A stretch of 52,098 nt of DNA from an uncultured Blautia sp. (lineage in GTDB: Bacteria; Bacillota; Clostridia; Lachnospirales; Lachnospiraceae). The position numbers were made by a program, and so were the translations under genes. The stretch covers positions 1 through 52,098 of the forward strand of contig NZ_CANTKB010000023.1 in assembly GCF_947654165.1 (NCBI RefSeq), given 5' to 3'. The notes beneath the pieces are model-generated. The model had not been told where the DNA came from and did not search any database. It saw nothing but the letters and a program-made list of their open reading frames with translations. Positions 35,176-42,829 of this stretch are shown here, in pieces; position 1 is the first letter of the stretch; each line of letters begins with the position of its first letter.

Positions 35176-36135
35176 TTATTCTTCGCTTGGATTTAACTGT
35201 AAACCTAATTCTTTCAGTTTTGCCAGAACCTCTTCCAGGGATTTACGTCCTAAGTTACGAACTTTCATCATATCCTCAGAAGTACGGTTGCACAGCTCTT
35301 CTACGGTATTGATACCAGCACGTTTTAAGCAGTTATAAGAACGAACAGACAATTCTAACTCGTCGATGTTCATTTCCAGAACTTTTTCTTTTTCATTGTT
35401 TTCTTTCTCGATCATGACTTCAGCAGTCTTTGCACTCTCAGAAAGATCAATGAAGAGGCTTAAATGCTCGCTCAGTACCTTTGCAGCCAGGCTGACAGCC
35501 TCGTCTGCATCCAGTGTTCCGTTTGTATAGATATCCAGTGTCAGTTTGTCATAATCAGTAACCTGACCAACACGGGTATTTTCAACGGCCATATTTACAC
35601 GCTCAATTGGTGTATAGATTGCATCTACAGCGATCATACCGATAGGCATATCGTCTGTTTTTCCTTTGTCGGCACTTACATATCCACGGCCTTTGGTAAT
35701 CGTCAGTTCTGCATTGAACTTGCAGTCTGCACCGCCGTTCAAGGTAGCAATTACCTGATTCGGATTCAGAACTTCTAAATCCTGATCAACCTGGATGTCC
35801 GCACCTGTGACAACACCTTCGCCTTCGAACTCAATATATGCAGTTTTTGGCTCATTGCTGTCGCTCATGTTCTTAATTGCCAGGTTCTTCAGATTCATGA
35901 TGATTTCTGTCACATCTTCTTTTACACCTGGAATAGAACTGAATTCATGGAGAACACCGTCAATTTTTACCTGGCTTACAGCAGCTCCCGGCAGAGAAGA
36001 AAGCATGATTCTTCTTAAGGAGTTACCAAGTGTAATACCATAACCTCTTTCCAGTGGTTCTACCACAAATTTCCCATATCTCTTATCATCAGACATTTCT
36101 GTGATTTGAATTTTGGGTTTGTTAAAATCGAACAT
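35176..36135 (-). CDS. rpoA: DNA-directed RNA polymerase alpha subunit
   Basis: The 319-residue alpha subunit that nucleates RNA polymerase assembly. The N-terminal domain (about 1-230) contains EPLERGYGITLGNSLRRIMLSS and the dimer/beta contact regions. A flexible linker leads to the C-terminal domain (about 250-319), with the helix-hairpin-helix NTVEELCNRTSEDMMKVRNLGRKSLEEV that touches UP elements and activators. Normal length and normal place between rpsD and rplQ. Confidence 0.98.
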   Translation of the reverse strand: MFDFNKPKIQITEMSDDKRYGKFVVEPLERGYGITLGNSLRRIMLSSLPGAAVSQVKIDGVLHEFSSIPGVKEDVTEIIMNLKNLAIKNMSDSNEPKTAYIEFEGEGVVTGADIQVDQDLEVLNPNQVIATLNGGADCKFNAELTITKGRGYVSADKGKTDDMPIGMIAVDAIYTPIERVNMAVENTRVGQVTDYDKLTLDIYTNGTLDADEAVSLAAKVLSEHLSLFIDLSESAKTAEVMIEKENNEKEKVLEMNIDELELSVRSYNCLKRAGINTVEELCNRTSEDMMKVRNLGRKSLEEVLAKLKELGLQLNPSEE

Positions 36136-36180
36136 GCAAAGCCCTCCTTGCTACGTGCACCATTCACTTATATAACTTTA

Positions 36181-36774
36181 TTATTTAGAATATAACTCGA
36201 CGATTAACACTTCGTTTACCGGAACGTCGATTTCTTCTCTTGTAGGAAGTGCTTTTACTTCGCCTTTTAAAGCTTCCTGGTCAATATCCAGCCATGCCGG
36301 TACCAGACGTCCGCCGGTTACTTCCAGGATATCTTTGTATCTCTGGGAACCTTTGCATTTTTCTTTGATTTCGATCACATCGCCAGCTTTTACTAAGTAA
36401 GATGGAATGTTAACCTGTTTTCCGTTTACCATTACATGTTTGTGGTCAACGATCTGTCTAGCTTCTTTTCTTGTTCTGGCAAGACCCATACGGAAGATTA
36501 CGTTGTCTAAACGTGTTTCCAGAATGATCATTAAGTTTTCACCAGTCTGTCCTGGTTTCTGGTCTGCTTTTTTGTAGTAGTTACGGAAAGGTTTTTCCAG
36601 AACGCCGTAGATGAATTTAGCTTTCTGTTTTTCTCTTAACTGAAGTCCGTATTCGGACATTTTTCTGTTTGCTCTTTTTAACTGTCTGGTAGATTTTTTG
36701 TCGATTCCTAAGTATACAGGATCCAGACCAAGGGATCTACATCTTTTCAGAACTGGTACTCTATTTACTGCCAT
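36181..36774 (-). CDS. rpsD: 30S ribosomal protein S4
   Basis: A 197-residue S4, one of the first proteins to bind 16S rRNA and in many bacteria a translational repressor of its own operon. The S4 RNA-binding domain is at about residues 88-150 (MILETRLDNVIFRMGLARTRKEARQIVDHKHVMVNG in key words: RLDNVIFRMG, ARQIVDH, VNGK). There is no N-terminal zinc-binding cysteine set, only one Cys pair-like position, so it is the zinc-free form. Confidence 0.97.
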   Translation of the reverse strand: MAVNRVPVLKRCRSLGLDPVYLGIDKKSTRQLKRANRKMSEYGLQLREKQKAKFIYGVLEKPFRNYYKKADQKPGQTGENLMIILETRLDNVIFRMGLARTRKEARQIVDHKHVMVNGKQVNIPSYLVKAGDVIEIKEKCKGSQRYKDILEVTGGRLVPAWLDIDQEALKGEVKALPTREEIDVPVNEVLIVELYSK

Positions 36775-36792
36775 GATTATTTGACCTCCTAA

Positions 36793-37185
36793 TTAGACTC
36801 TTCTACGTTTTGGTGGACGGCATCCATTGTGTGGAACCGGAGTTACGTCTTTGATGCTTGTAACTTCAATACCGCATGCTGCCAGTGCACGGATTGCTGC
36901 TTCTCTTCCTGAACCAGGTCCTTTTACAAAAACGTCAACAGTCTTCAGACCATGAACGATTGCTGCTTTTGCAGCTGTTTCTGCAGCCATCTGTGCTGCA
37001 TATGGAGTAGATTTCCTTGAACCTTTAAATCCCAGACCACCGGCACTTGCCCATGATAAAGCATTTCCTTCAGCATCTGTCAATGTAACGATTGTGTTAT
37101 TGAAAGAAGACTGGATATGTGCCTGTCCGCGTTCAACGTTTTTCTTAACACGCTTTTTTGTCACTTTTTTTGTAACTTTAGCCAT
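36793..37185 (-). CDS. rpsK: 30S ribosomal protein S11
   Basis: A 130-residue S11 of normal size, located in the platform of the small subunit. It has the conserved NNTIVTLTDAEGNALSWASAG, KSTPYAAQMAAETAA and the C-terminal TPVPHNGCRPPKRRRV. A short basic N-terminus (KVTKKVTKKRVKKNVERG) precedes the core. It lies 18 bp upstream of rpsD. Confidence 0.98.
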   Translation of the reverse strand: MAKVTKKVTKKRVKKNVERGQAHIQSSFNNTIVTLTDAEGNALSWASAGGLGFKGSRKSTPYAAQMAAETAAKAAIVHGLKTVDVFVKGPGSGREAAIRALAACGIEVTSIKDVTPVPHNGCRPPKRRRV

Positions 37186-37260
37186 TTTTAAACTAACCTA
37201 CTTTCTCTAATATTCAAAACTTTTAATAGTAATTCACAATTTCAAGATTATGCTGCTTTA

Positions 37261-37632
37261 TTATTTCTTCTTGTTAGCAACAGTTCTCTTAGGACCTTTT
37301 CTTGTTCTTGCGTTTGTTTTTGTTTTCTGTCCGCGAACAGGAAGTCCTTTACGATGACGGATTCCTCTGTAGCATCCGATTTCCTGAAGTCTCTTGATGT
37401 TCAGAGCGATTTCTCTTCTTAAATCACCTTCTACAGGAATCTGTAACTCTTCGATTGCGTCACGAATTTTTCCTACTTCTTCGTCGGTTACGTCTCTGAC
37501 ACGTGTGTCAGGATTAACGCCTGCCTTTTCAAGAATAAGATTTGAGCTTGCTCTACCGATTCCGTAGATGTAAGTCAAACCGATTTCAATACGTTTTTCT
37601 CTTGGTAAGTCTACACCAGCTATACGAGCCAT
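37261..37632 (-). CDS. rpsM: 30S ribosomal protein S13
   Basis: A 123-residue S13, in the head of the small subunit contacting the P-site tRNA and L5. It begins MARIAGVDLPREKRIEIGLT and ends TKTNARTRKGPKRTVANKKK, both standard. The ATG at 37632 has GGAGGAAC upstream. The open frame runs 53 codons further upstream without homology. The 326-bp gap before it is unusually long for this operon. Confidence 0.97.
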   Translation of the reverse strand: MARIAGVDLPREKRIEIGLTYIYGIGRASSNLILEKAGVNPDTRVRDVTDEEVGKIRDAIEELQIPVEGDLRREIALNIKRLQEIGCYRGIRHRKGLPVRGQKTKTNARTRKGPKRTVANKKK

Positions 37633-37958
37633 GTATTTGTTCCTCCATTTTTCTGTTAATATTGTTCCTAATTGAGACACATAAAACTGACGGGGTTCTA
37701 TGCATCCAGCCGCAAAAATAATTTTACGCAGCCTTTCCGGCATTTGGCGGATACCGGTATTAAGCAATATTCTCCTCATTATTGTAAGCATGCATCACGC
37801 ATCTTCAATAATCTCTAAGCTGCCTCGGTATAACAGCTTTTCTTCTAATATCACTATATTTCATCAGCACGAACAACGCATCCAGGCGGTTCATACTGCA
37901 GCCGCACTAAAATTACACAAACTATACGTCCTATATCTATCTCTTTTCTTTTTATAGA
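37633..37958 (-). other. 326-bp gene-free leader between rpmJ and rpsM
   Basis: No protein family is recognised on either strand. The minus strand carries several GGCTGC/GCAGCC-type complementary pieces (for example GGCTGCAG near 37900, GGCAGC near 37820, GGCTGCG near 37730) and a small hairpin GCGTAAAA/TTTTTGCG near 37710-37730. This could be a structured leader controlling rpsM-rplQ, perhaps through S4 feedback, but no known class is matched by eye. Confidence 0.4.
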
Positions 37959-38072
37959 TTAGCCCTGACGCTGTTTGTGTTTTGGGTTTTCACAGATGAT
38001 TCTGATGCTTCCCTTTCTTTTGATAACCTTGCACTTTTCGCAAATTGGTTTTACAGATGATCTAACTTTCAC
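37959..38072 (-). CDS. rpmJ: 50S ribosomal protein L36
   Basis: A 37-residue L36 read directly from the sequence: it starts MKVRSSVKPICEKC and ends CENPKHKQRQG. It keeps the zinc-ribbon ligands (Cys11, Cys14, Cys27 and His32), so it is the zinc-containing form. The start codon is GTG at 38070-38072, with AAAGGAGG upstream. It is the first gene of the alpha operon here; infA, which normally precedes it, is absent. Confidence 0.97.
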   Translation of the reverse strand: MKVRSSVKPICEKCKVIKRKGSIRIICENPKHKQRQG

Positions 38073-38110
38073 TGTTCTTCCTCCTTTCTGAGCATAAAAG
38101 TACGCTTTAT

Positions 38111-38139
38111 ATAGTAGCACCTATTTGGCAAGAATGCAA
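38111..38139 (-). promoter_or_regulatory. Sigma-A promoter of the rpmJ-rplQ operon
   Basis: Minus-strand TTGCAT (38134-38139) and TACTAT (38111-38116) are separated by 17 bp, with AT-rich UP-element-like sequence upstream and about 30 nt to the rpmJ start. It lies about 55 bp outside the left end of the insertion sequence, so the operon keeps its own promoter. Confidence 0.75.
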
Positions 38140-38204
38140 GTGCTTTTTTTAATTTTTAAGTATTTTTCAAATATTTTTATTTCTATCTTGCAAAATGGGG
38201 ATGT

Positions 38205-38228
38205 GAAAAAACTCGATTGAGTTTTTTC
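38205..38228. terminator. Bidirectional terminator-like hairpin at the left IS end
   Basis: GAAAAAACTC, loop GATT, GAGTTTTTTC: a perfect 10-bp stem with T-runs usable in both directions. It would end the transposase transcript, and also stop transcription entering from the rpmJ side. Confidence 0.7.
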
Positions 38229-38323
38229 GCATCCCTCTTTTTGCTTTTGTTGTGTATAAATTGCTAGAATCCTACGCTGAAAAGGCGCACTTCCCCTACC
38301 CCATAGAGATTCTCTTTTTGAAT

Positions 38324-39898
38324 CTATGCGGCAGTTCTATTTCTCATCTTTTTGTTCTGATATTTATATAGATTATGTCCTATTGCCACAAGTAAAACTT
38401 CTAGTTTAACTGAATTAATACCTCTTCGGACAATTCTCTTGTACCAACGGTCGTTTTTCATGATTCCGAAAGTGCCTTCTGCTTGTATCGAACGGTTCAT
38501 TCGTAACAGTGCACCATGAATACTTTCTAAGTTTTCGATTACTTCCTGATGCATTGCAGTGAGTTCCTGATTGATCCGAATAGTTCGATTTTTATCTGTT
38601 TTCTTACATTTCTCTGCATATGGACATCCACTGCAATCTTCACATTCATACAGTTCTTCCTTGCGTCCGTATTGATTTCCCCTCACACTTCTTCTGTATA
38701 AAAGATGAAATGCTTTATCGTTAGGACATCTCATGACACCTTGTTCATCAATTCTAAAATTAACTGCACGAAATGGATCTTCATGATACTTTCGATCCTT
38801 GGTTTCCTTTTTAAACATTGGAAACTTCATATACTTTTCAATTCCGTTTTGTTCGCAAAAAATATAGTTGTTATATGATCCATATCCAGCATCTGCCACA
38901 GGATACTTGAGATAGAAGCCATAAGTTTGTTTGAAGTGCTCCATCAAAGGAATGAAACAGTCCATATCTGAACGATAATGGTTCACATCAACAACTGCGA
39001 TATATTCATCTGCTACACCAATCTGTACATTGTATGCCGGCAGAAGCTGATCATTGCCCATGTAATCCGTTTTGATGCGCATAAAGGTAGCTGATTTATC
39101 TGTTTTAGAATAGCTGTTACGATCAGGACCACAAATGTCAATTCTTTCTATGTATTCCTGAAGTTTCTGACAGAAACCAGTCAAATGTTCATAATGACGC
39201 TGCTCTTTGGATTTTCTCTTCCCGCTTCCGTAAACAAATGTACTTATATCTAGATCCCATAAAAGCACTAGCTGATCAATGATTTCATTCAGATAATCTG
39301 GTACATACTCAGAATTAGTTGAAATCTGTACTCCACTCCATGCGATTTCTGTGTTGATTTCCTCAATCTCCGTAGTGATTTTTTCATAAAGCTTGTAACG
39401 GAACTTTTCGGTAGCCTTCTTCCAAACCCAGGTATATTTGTTGGCGTTTGCTTCAAACTTGGAACCATCGATATAGATGTGTTGCAAATCCACATGCTCC
39501 TCGTTGAAGATAGCTTGATTGATGTCGTTAAAAATGTTTTCAATCTTATCCTGAAGTACTTCGTTGATGAAATATCCAAAGGTTCGGTATGATGGAGTCT
39601 GGTGATCCATGAGATACATGAATCGGATATTGACTTTGCAGTTGTCTTCCAGTTCTCTCAGGGAGCAGTAGCCGCTGGTCATAAATCCAAAAAGTACTGT
39701 TTTTAACATGTTGACCGGATTATATCTGAGTCGTCCAGTTGTATACTCCGGAATATCTGTCAGATACTTATTTAAATCGATTCCTCCCATCAATCTGTCA
39801 AATGTTAAAACAGGATCCAGCAGATCCAAACAATCTGAAAGAAACAGTGGTAAATATCCTTGTTTTGGATTATTATAATTTATAGTTGAAATTTTCAT
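38324..39898 (-). CDS. IS1182-family DDE transposase
   Basis: A 524-residue transposase, intact from an ATG at 39898 to the stop. The N-terminal DUF772-type domain (about 20-135) holds LTFDRLMGGIDLNKYL and TPSYRTFGYFINEVLQ. The DDE catalytic residues are all present: Asp144 in IYIDGSKFEANANKYT, a second Asp in PVADAGYGS, and Glu in QAEGTFGIMKND. A Cys-rich insert (YECEDCSGCPYAEKCKKT) typical of the family lies before the last block. No frameshift, so the element may be active. Confidence 0.93.
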   Translation of the reverse strand: MKISTINYNNPKQGYLPLFLSDCLDLLDPVLTFDRLMGGIDLNKYLTDIPEYTTGRLRYNPVNMLKTVLFGFMTSGYCSLRELEDNCKVNIRFMYLMDHQTPSYRTFGYFINEVLQDKIENIFNDINQAIFNEEHVDLQHIYIDGSKFEANANKYTWVWKKATEKFRYKLYEKITTEIEEINTEIAWSGVQISTNSEYVPDYLNEIIDQLVLLWDLDISTFVYGSGKRKSKEQRHYEHLTGFCQKLQEYIERIDICGPDRNSYSKTDKSATFMRIKTDYMGNDQLLPAYNVQIGVADEYIAVVDVNHYRSDMDCFIPLMEHFKQTYGFYLKYPVADAGYGSYNNYIFCEQNGIEKYMKFPMFKKETKDRKYHEDPFRAVNFRIDEQGVMRCPNDKAFHLLYRRSVRGNQYGRKEELYECEDCSGCPYAEKCKKTDKNRTIRINQELTAMHQEVIENLESIHGALLRMNRSIQAEGTFGIMKNDRWYKRIVRRGINSVKLEVLLVAIGHNLYKYQNKKMRNRTAA

Positions 39899-39917
39899 CG
39901 CAAGTTAATTTTAACAT

Positions 39918-39961
39918 AAAAGAGGACCTTTCGTTCATTTTGAACGAAAAGTCCTCTTTTT
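39918..39961. terminator. Terminator-like hairpin at the right IS end
   Basis: AGAGGAC..TTTCGTTCA pairs with TGAACGAAA.GTCCTCT around a short T-rich loop, followed by TTTT on the plus strand. It lies between the IS end and the transposase start and may block read-through from the toxin-antitoxin operon. Confidence 0.7.
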
Positions 39962-40010
39962 CCGTAGAGGCTGTTATTTCACAGCCCCATCTGCATCAAG
40001 AAAGTATATT

Positions 40011-40256
40011 TTATTTGTCTCTGTAATGAGAACCACACTGCACAATTTTTATTATATCATCATCCATACGATAAACAATGCGGTTTGCATCATCTATTCC
40101 GTAGCTCCAGTACGAGGAAAGATCACCACTTAAACGCTCTGGCTTTCCGATACCTTCATACCTGTTTCGATCAATATCTTTTAAATGTTGCAAAATGCGT
40201 TTTAAAGTTTTTTTATCTTGCTTTGTCCAGTATTCAAAATCTTCCCATCTGTCCAT
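40011..40256 (-). CDS. YoeB/Txe-type toxin, probably frameshifted near its start
   Basis: A YoeB-like mRNA interferase of 81 residues as read from the ATG at 40256. Active-site residues are present: Glu in GKPERLSGDL, Arg in NRIVYR and the C-terminal HisTyr (SHYRDK). However, the usual first strand is missing. In another frame the sequence starting at the ATG at 40265-40267, which overlaps the antitoxin stop, encodes MIKAWTD, the standard Txe beginning. The family next expects a W-DD-YW stretch, and that continues as RWEDFEYW in the 40256 frame. So a frameshift seems to have split the N-terminus. The shorter product lacks beta-strand 1 and may be inactive; a sequencing error cannot be excluded. 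Confidence 0.8.
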   Translation of the reverse strand: MDRWEDFEYWTKQDKKTLKRILQHLKDIDRNRYEGIGKPERLSGDLSSYWSYGIDDANRIVYRMDDDIIKIVQCGSHYRDK

Positions 40257-40259
40257 GCT

Positions 40260-40517
40260 TTAATCATTCAAATCCACCTCATGTACGGTGCCTCCAGAGG
40301 ATTCCATTTGGGCAATTGATTTTCGCAATCTTGCCATATTTTCTTCAGAATAAAATGGGTCTACAGACACTTCAAAAGGCAATCTTTTTTCTCTGGTCAT
40401 TTTCTTTGCAAGCATAGTGATTGCAGTTGTCATGGATAAACCTAAATCATTGCATACATTATCAAACTCTTTTTTTAATGCGTCATCCATTCGTACACTT
40501 ACTGTTGTTTGTGCCAT
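40260..40517 (-). CDS. RelB/DinJ-family antitoxin
   Basis: An 85-residue antitoxin with an N-terminal ribbon-helix-helix (TTVSVRMDDALKKEFDNVCNDLGLSMTTAITM, key words TTVSVRMDD and GLSMTTAI) that binds its own promoter, and a C-terminal tail (about 50-85) that would wrap the toxin. The ATG at 40517 is preferred: AAGGAGG lies 9 nt upstream of it, but directly abuts the ATG at 40526. Its stop overlaps the ancestral toxin start. Strong promoter upstream at 40554-40582. Confidence 0.88.
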   Translation of the reverse strand: MAQTTVSVRMDDALKKEFDNVCNDLGLSMTTAITMLAKKMTREKRLPFEVSVDPFYSEENMARLRKSIAQMESSGGTVHEVDLND

Positions 40518-40553
40518 AATATCCATCCTCCTTCATAAATACTTTATATAAAC

Positions 40554-40582
40554 ATTGTAATACGATATTCTTACTATGTCAA
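40554..40582 (-). promoter_or_regulatory. Strong sigma-A promoter of the toxin-antitoxin operon
   Basis: Minus-strand TTGACA (40577-40582), a 17-bp spacer and TACAAT (40554-40559) form a near-consensus promoter about 37 nt before the antitoxin start. The flanking CATTG-N-TAATAC-like repeats could hold the antitoxin operator. Confidence 0.75.
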
Positions 40583-40638
40583 TACATTGGCATTCAATCA
40601 ACTTCCCTTCATAAGAATAGGTCATAAAAATGGGTTAT

Positions 40639-42756
40639 TTACAGGGTTACAAAAATCTCCACTGGAATCTTTCCTGTAAGCATTTTGCTTCTACAGTCTG
40701 GCTGGGATACACCAGCAAACAAAGTAAAATGCTTACTGTCTACATGACGTTCTCCCTGCTCGTCCACTACCATCATAGCTCTGTTTGGGATGGTAAACTT
40801 CACTGTTTTGCTTTCTCCTGTCTGTAAGCTCACTCTCTGAAAACCACAAAGACTGTGATTACGCACTGCCAACGAAGAATCCATATCTTTGATGTAAACC
40901 TGAACTACTTCTTCTGTTTCTTTACCACGGTTCTCAACTTTTACTTCCAGTTCAATATCAGAGTCTGCAGTTACCTGATTTACTACTATTGCTTCTGTTA
41001 CCTGTACATTACCATAAGTGAGTCCGTATCCAAACGGATACAGGGCTTCTTTTTCCATATAGCGGTAAGTCCGGTTCTTCATGGAGTAATCGGTAAATTC
41101 CGGCATTCCTTCCAGGTCTCTGTAGAAGGTAACTGGCAGTTTTCCAGATGGCGATACCTTACCAAACAATAAATCCGCCACTGCTTTTCCACCTCTTGCA
41201 CCTGGATACCATGCTAAAAGAATTCCATTACAGTGTCCATCTGCATAGTTTAAGTCAATGGCACTTCCTGCCATAAGGACTACAATAGTAGGTTTACCTA
41301 CAGCAGTTACTTTTTCAATTAATTCTTCCTGAACCTTTGGAAGATGAAGATTGCTCTTATCCCCAGAGGCATCACTGTTCCCAGTATCTCCTTCTTCCCC
41401 TTCCAGAGTCTCATCCAGGCCAACACAAATCACAACTACGTCGCTGTGTTCCGCAGTAATTACCGCTTCGGATATCCTGTCCTGATTCCATGCCAGATTT
41501 TCCACTTTGTCCTTGGATAAATGACAACCTTCGGAATATAATACCCGTACCTCATCTCCTGCCTCATCCTGAATCCCCTCCAGTACAGTAATGTATCTGG
41601 ATGCGGTTCCATGATAATTTCCAATGAGGGCTGCCCGGCTGTTAGCATTTGGTCCTACCACACCAATTGTTTTCAGTTTGCTTTTGTCCAGCGGAAGCAC
41701 ACCGTCATTTTTCAGAAGAACGCTTCCTTTTCTTGCCATATCCACAGCAGCTTCCAGATGTTCCTTGCATTCCACTGCTTCATATGGAATTTCATCATAC
41801 TCACTGCCATCAAACAATCCCAGCAGATATCTGGTAGTAAACAGACGCTCTGCTGCCAAGGTAATCTCTTCTTCTGAAATCAACCCTTCTTCTACAGCTA
41901 CCATAAGATGCAGATAAGTATTCCCACAGTTTACATCACAGCCTCTCTTCAAAGCCAGTGCTGCAGACTCTCTGGCATTTTTTGTAACTTTATGGTTTTC
42001 ATGGAAGTCTTTGATTGCCCAGCAGTCGGAAACATAATGTCCGTCAAACTTCCATTTATCTCTTAATACATCTTCCATTAAATACTTATGTCCACAACAG
42101 GGTTCCCCATTGGTTCTATTGTAAGCTCCCATTACAGACTCTACATCCGCCTCTGTAACCAGAGTCTCAAAAGCCGGCAGGTAAGTTTCCCACATATCTT
42201 TCTTTGTTGCTTTTGCATCGAATTCGTGACGGATTGCCTCAGGCCCACTATGTACTGCAAAATGTTTTGCACAAGCTGCTGCCTTCATCACAGGCCCTTC
42301 CCCCTGAAGTCCTTCCACAAAACGTGCACCCATACGAGAGGTGAGATATGGGTCTTCTCCATAAGTCTCATGACCTCTTCCCCAGCGTGGATCTCTGAAA
42401 ATATTCACATTAGGAGACCAGAATGTCAGCCCCTTATAAATATCTCTGTCCTGATGTTTGGAATATTCATTGTACTTAGCTCTTCCTTCTGTAGCGATTA
42501 TATCTCCCACTTTCTGCATGGCATCTTCATCGAAAGTTGCCGCCATACCAATGGCTTGTGGAAACATGGTTGCCACCCCGGCTCTGGCTACACCATGTAA
42601 AGCCTCGTTCCAGTAATTGTAAGTAGGAACCCCCAGACGATCCACAGGTGATGCGTCATATTTTAACTGAGATGCCTTTTCCATCAATGTCATTTTCGAC
42701 ACCAGTTCTCTGGCTTTCTTTCTGGCCTCTGCCCGCTCGTTCTTATAATTTTTCAT
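40639..42756 (-). CDS. Glycoside hydrolase family 3, beta-xylosidase-like
   Basis: A 705-residue cytoplasmic GH3 enzyme in the usual three-domain order: TIM-like barrel (about 20-290), alpha/beta sandwich (about 330-540) and fibronectin-III-like C-terminal domain (about 600-680). The nucleophile is Asp244 in GHYVSDCWAI. NYWNEALHGVAR and FWSPNVNIFRDPRWGRGHETYGEDP are typical of the bacterial and plant xylosidase branch. No signal peptide. It would remove xylose from the non-reducing end of xylo-oligosaccharides released by GH67 and the esterases. It is the last gene of locus B, 73 bp after the acetylesterase gene; no clear terminator follows. Confidence 0.93.
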   Translation of the reverse strand: MKNYKNERAEARKKARELVSKMTLMEKASQLKYDASPVDRLGVPTYNYWNEALHGVARAGVATMFPQAIGMAATFDEDAMQKVGDIIATEGRAKYNEYSKHQDRDIYKGLTFWSPNVNIFRDPRWGRGHETYGEDPYLTSRMGARFVEGLQGEGPVMKAAACAKHFAVHSGPEAIRHEFDAKATKKDMWETYLPAFETLVTEADVESVMGAYNRTNGEPCCGHKYLMEDVLRDKWKFDGHYVSDCWAIKDFHENHKVTKNARESAALALKRGCDVNCGNTYLHLMVAVEEGLISEEEITLAAERLFTTRYLLGLFDGSEYDEIPYEAVECKEHLEAAVDMARKGSVLLKNDGVLPLDKSKLKTIGVVGPNANSRAALIGNYHGTASRYITVLEGIQDEAGDEVRVLYSEGCHLSKDKVENLAWNQDRISEAVITAEHSDVVVICVGLDETLEGEEGDTGNSDASGDKSNLHLPKVQEELIEKVTAVGKPTIVVLMAGSAIDLNYADGHCNGILLAWYPGARGGKAVADLLFGKVSPSGKLPVTFYRDLEGMPEFTDYSMKNRTYRYMEKEALYPFGYGLTYGNVQVTEAIVVNQVTADSDIELEVKVENRGKETEEVVQVYIKDMDSSLAVRNHSLCGFQRVSLQTGESKTVKFTIPNRAMMVVDEQGERHVDSKHFTLFAGVSQPDCRSKMLTGKIPVEIFVTL

Positions 42757-42829
42757 AATTGTCCTCCTTTTTTGCTTTTCACATATTGTCTTGTCACACC
42801 AAATTATTTTTTAATAGAAATTCACTTTT

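Larger units (their letters stand above)
38195..39990 (-). mobile_element. Complete IS1182-type insertion sequence
   Basis: The ends are imperfect inverted repeats: ATGGGGATGTGAAAAAAC at 38195-38212, and ATGGGGCTGTGAAATAAC read inward from 39990, which match at 16 of 18 positions. One intact transposase gene fills the element. Perfect or near-perfect hairpins lie inside each end (38205-38228 and 39918-39961), the kind that shield an insertion sequence from outside transcription. No clear target duplication is visible. The element sits between the toxin gene and the rpmJ promoter. Confidence 0.85.

Noticed and set aside
37700..37957. Plus-strand open frame of 85 codons in the rpmJ-rpsM gap
   Set aside because: Composition is low in typical coding signals, no ribosome binding site, no family resemblance, and it is antisense to an essential operon.
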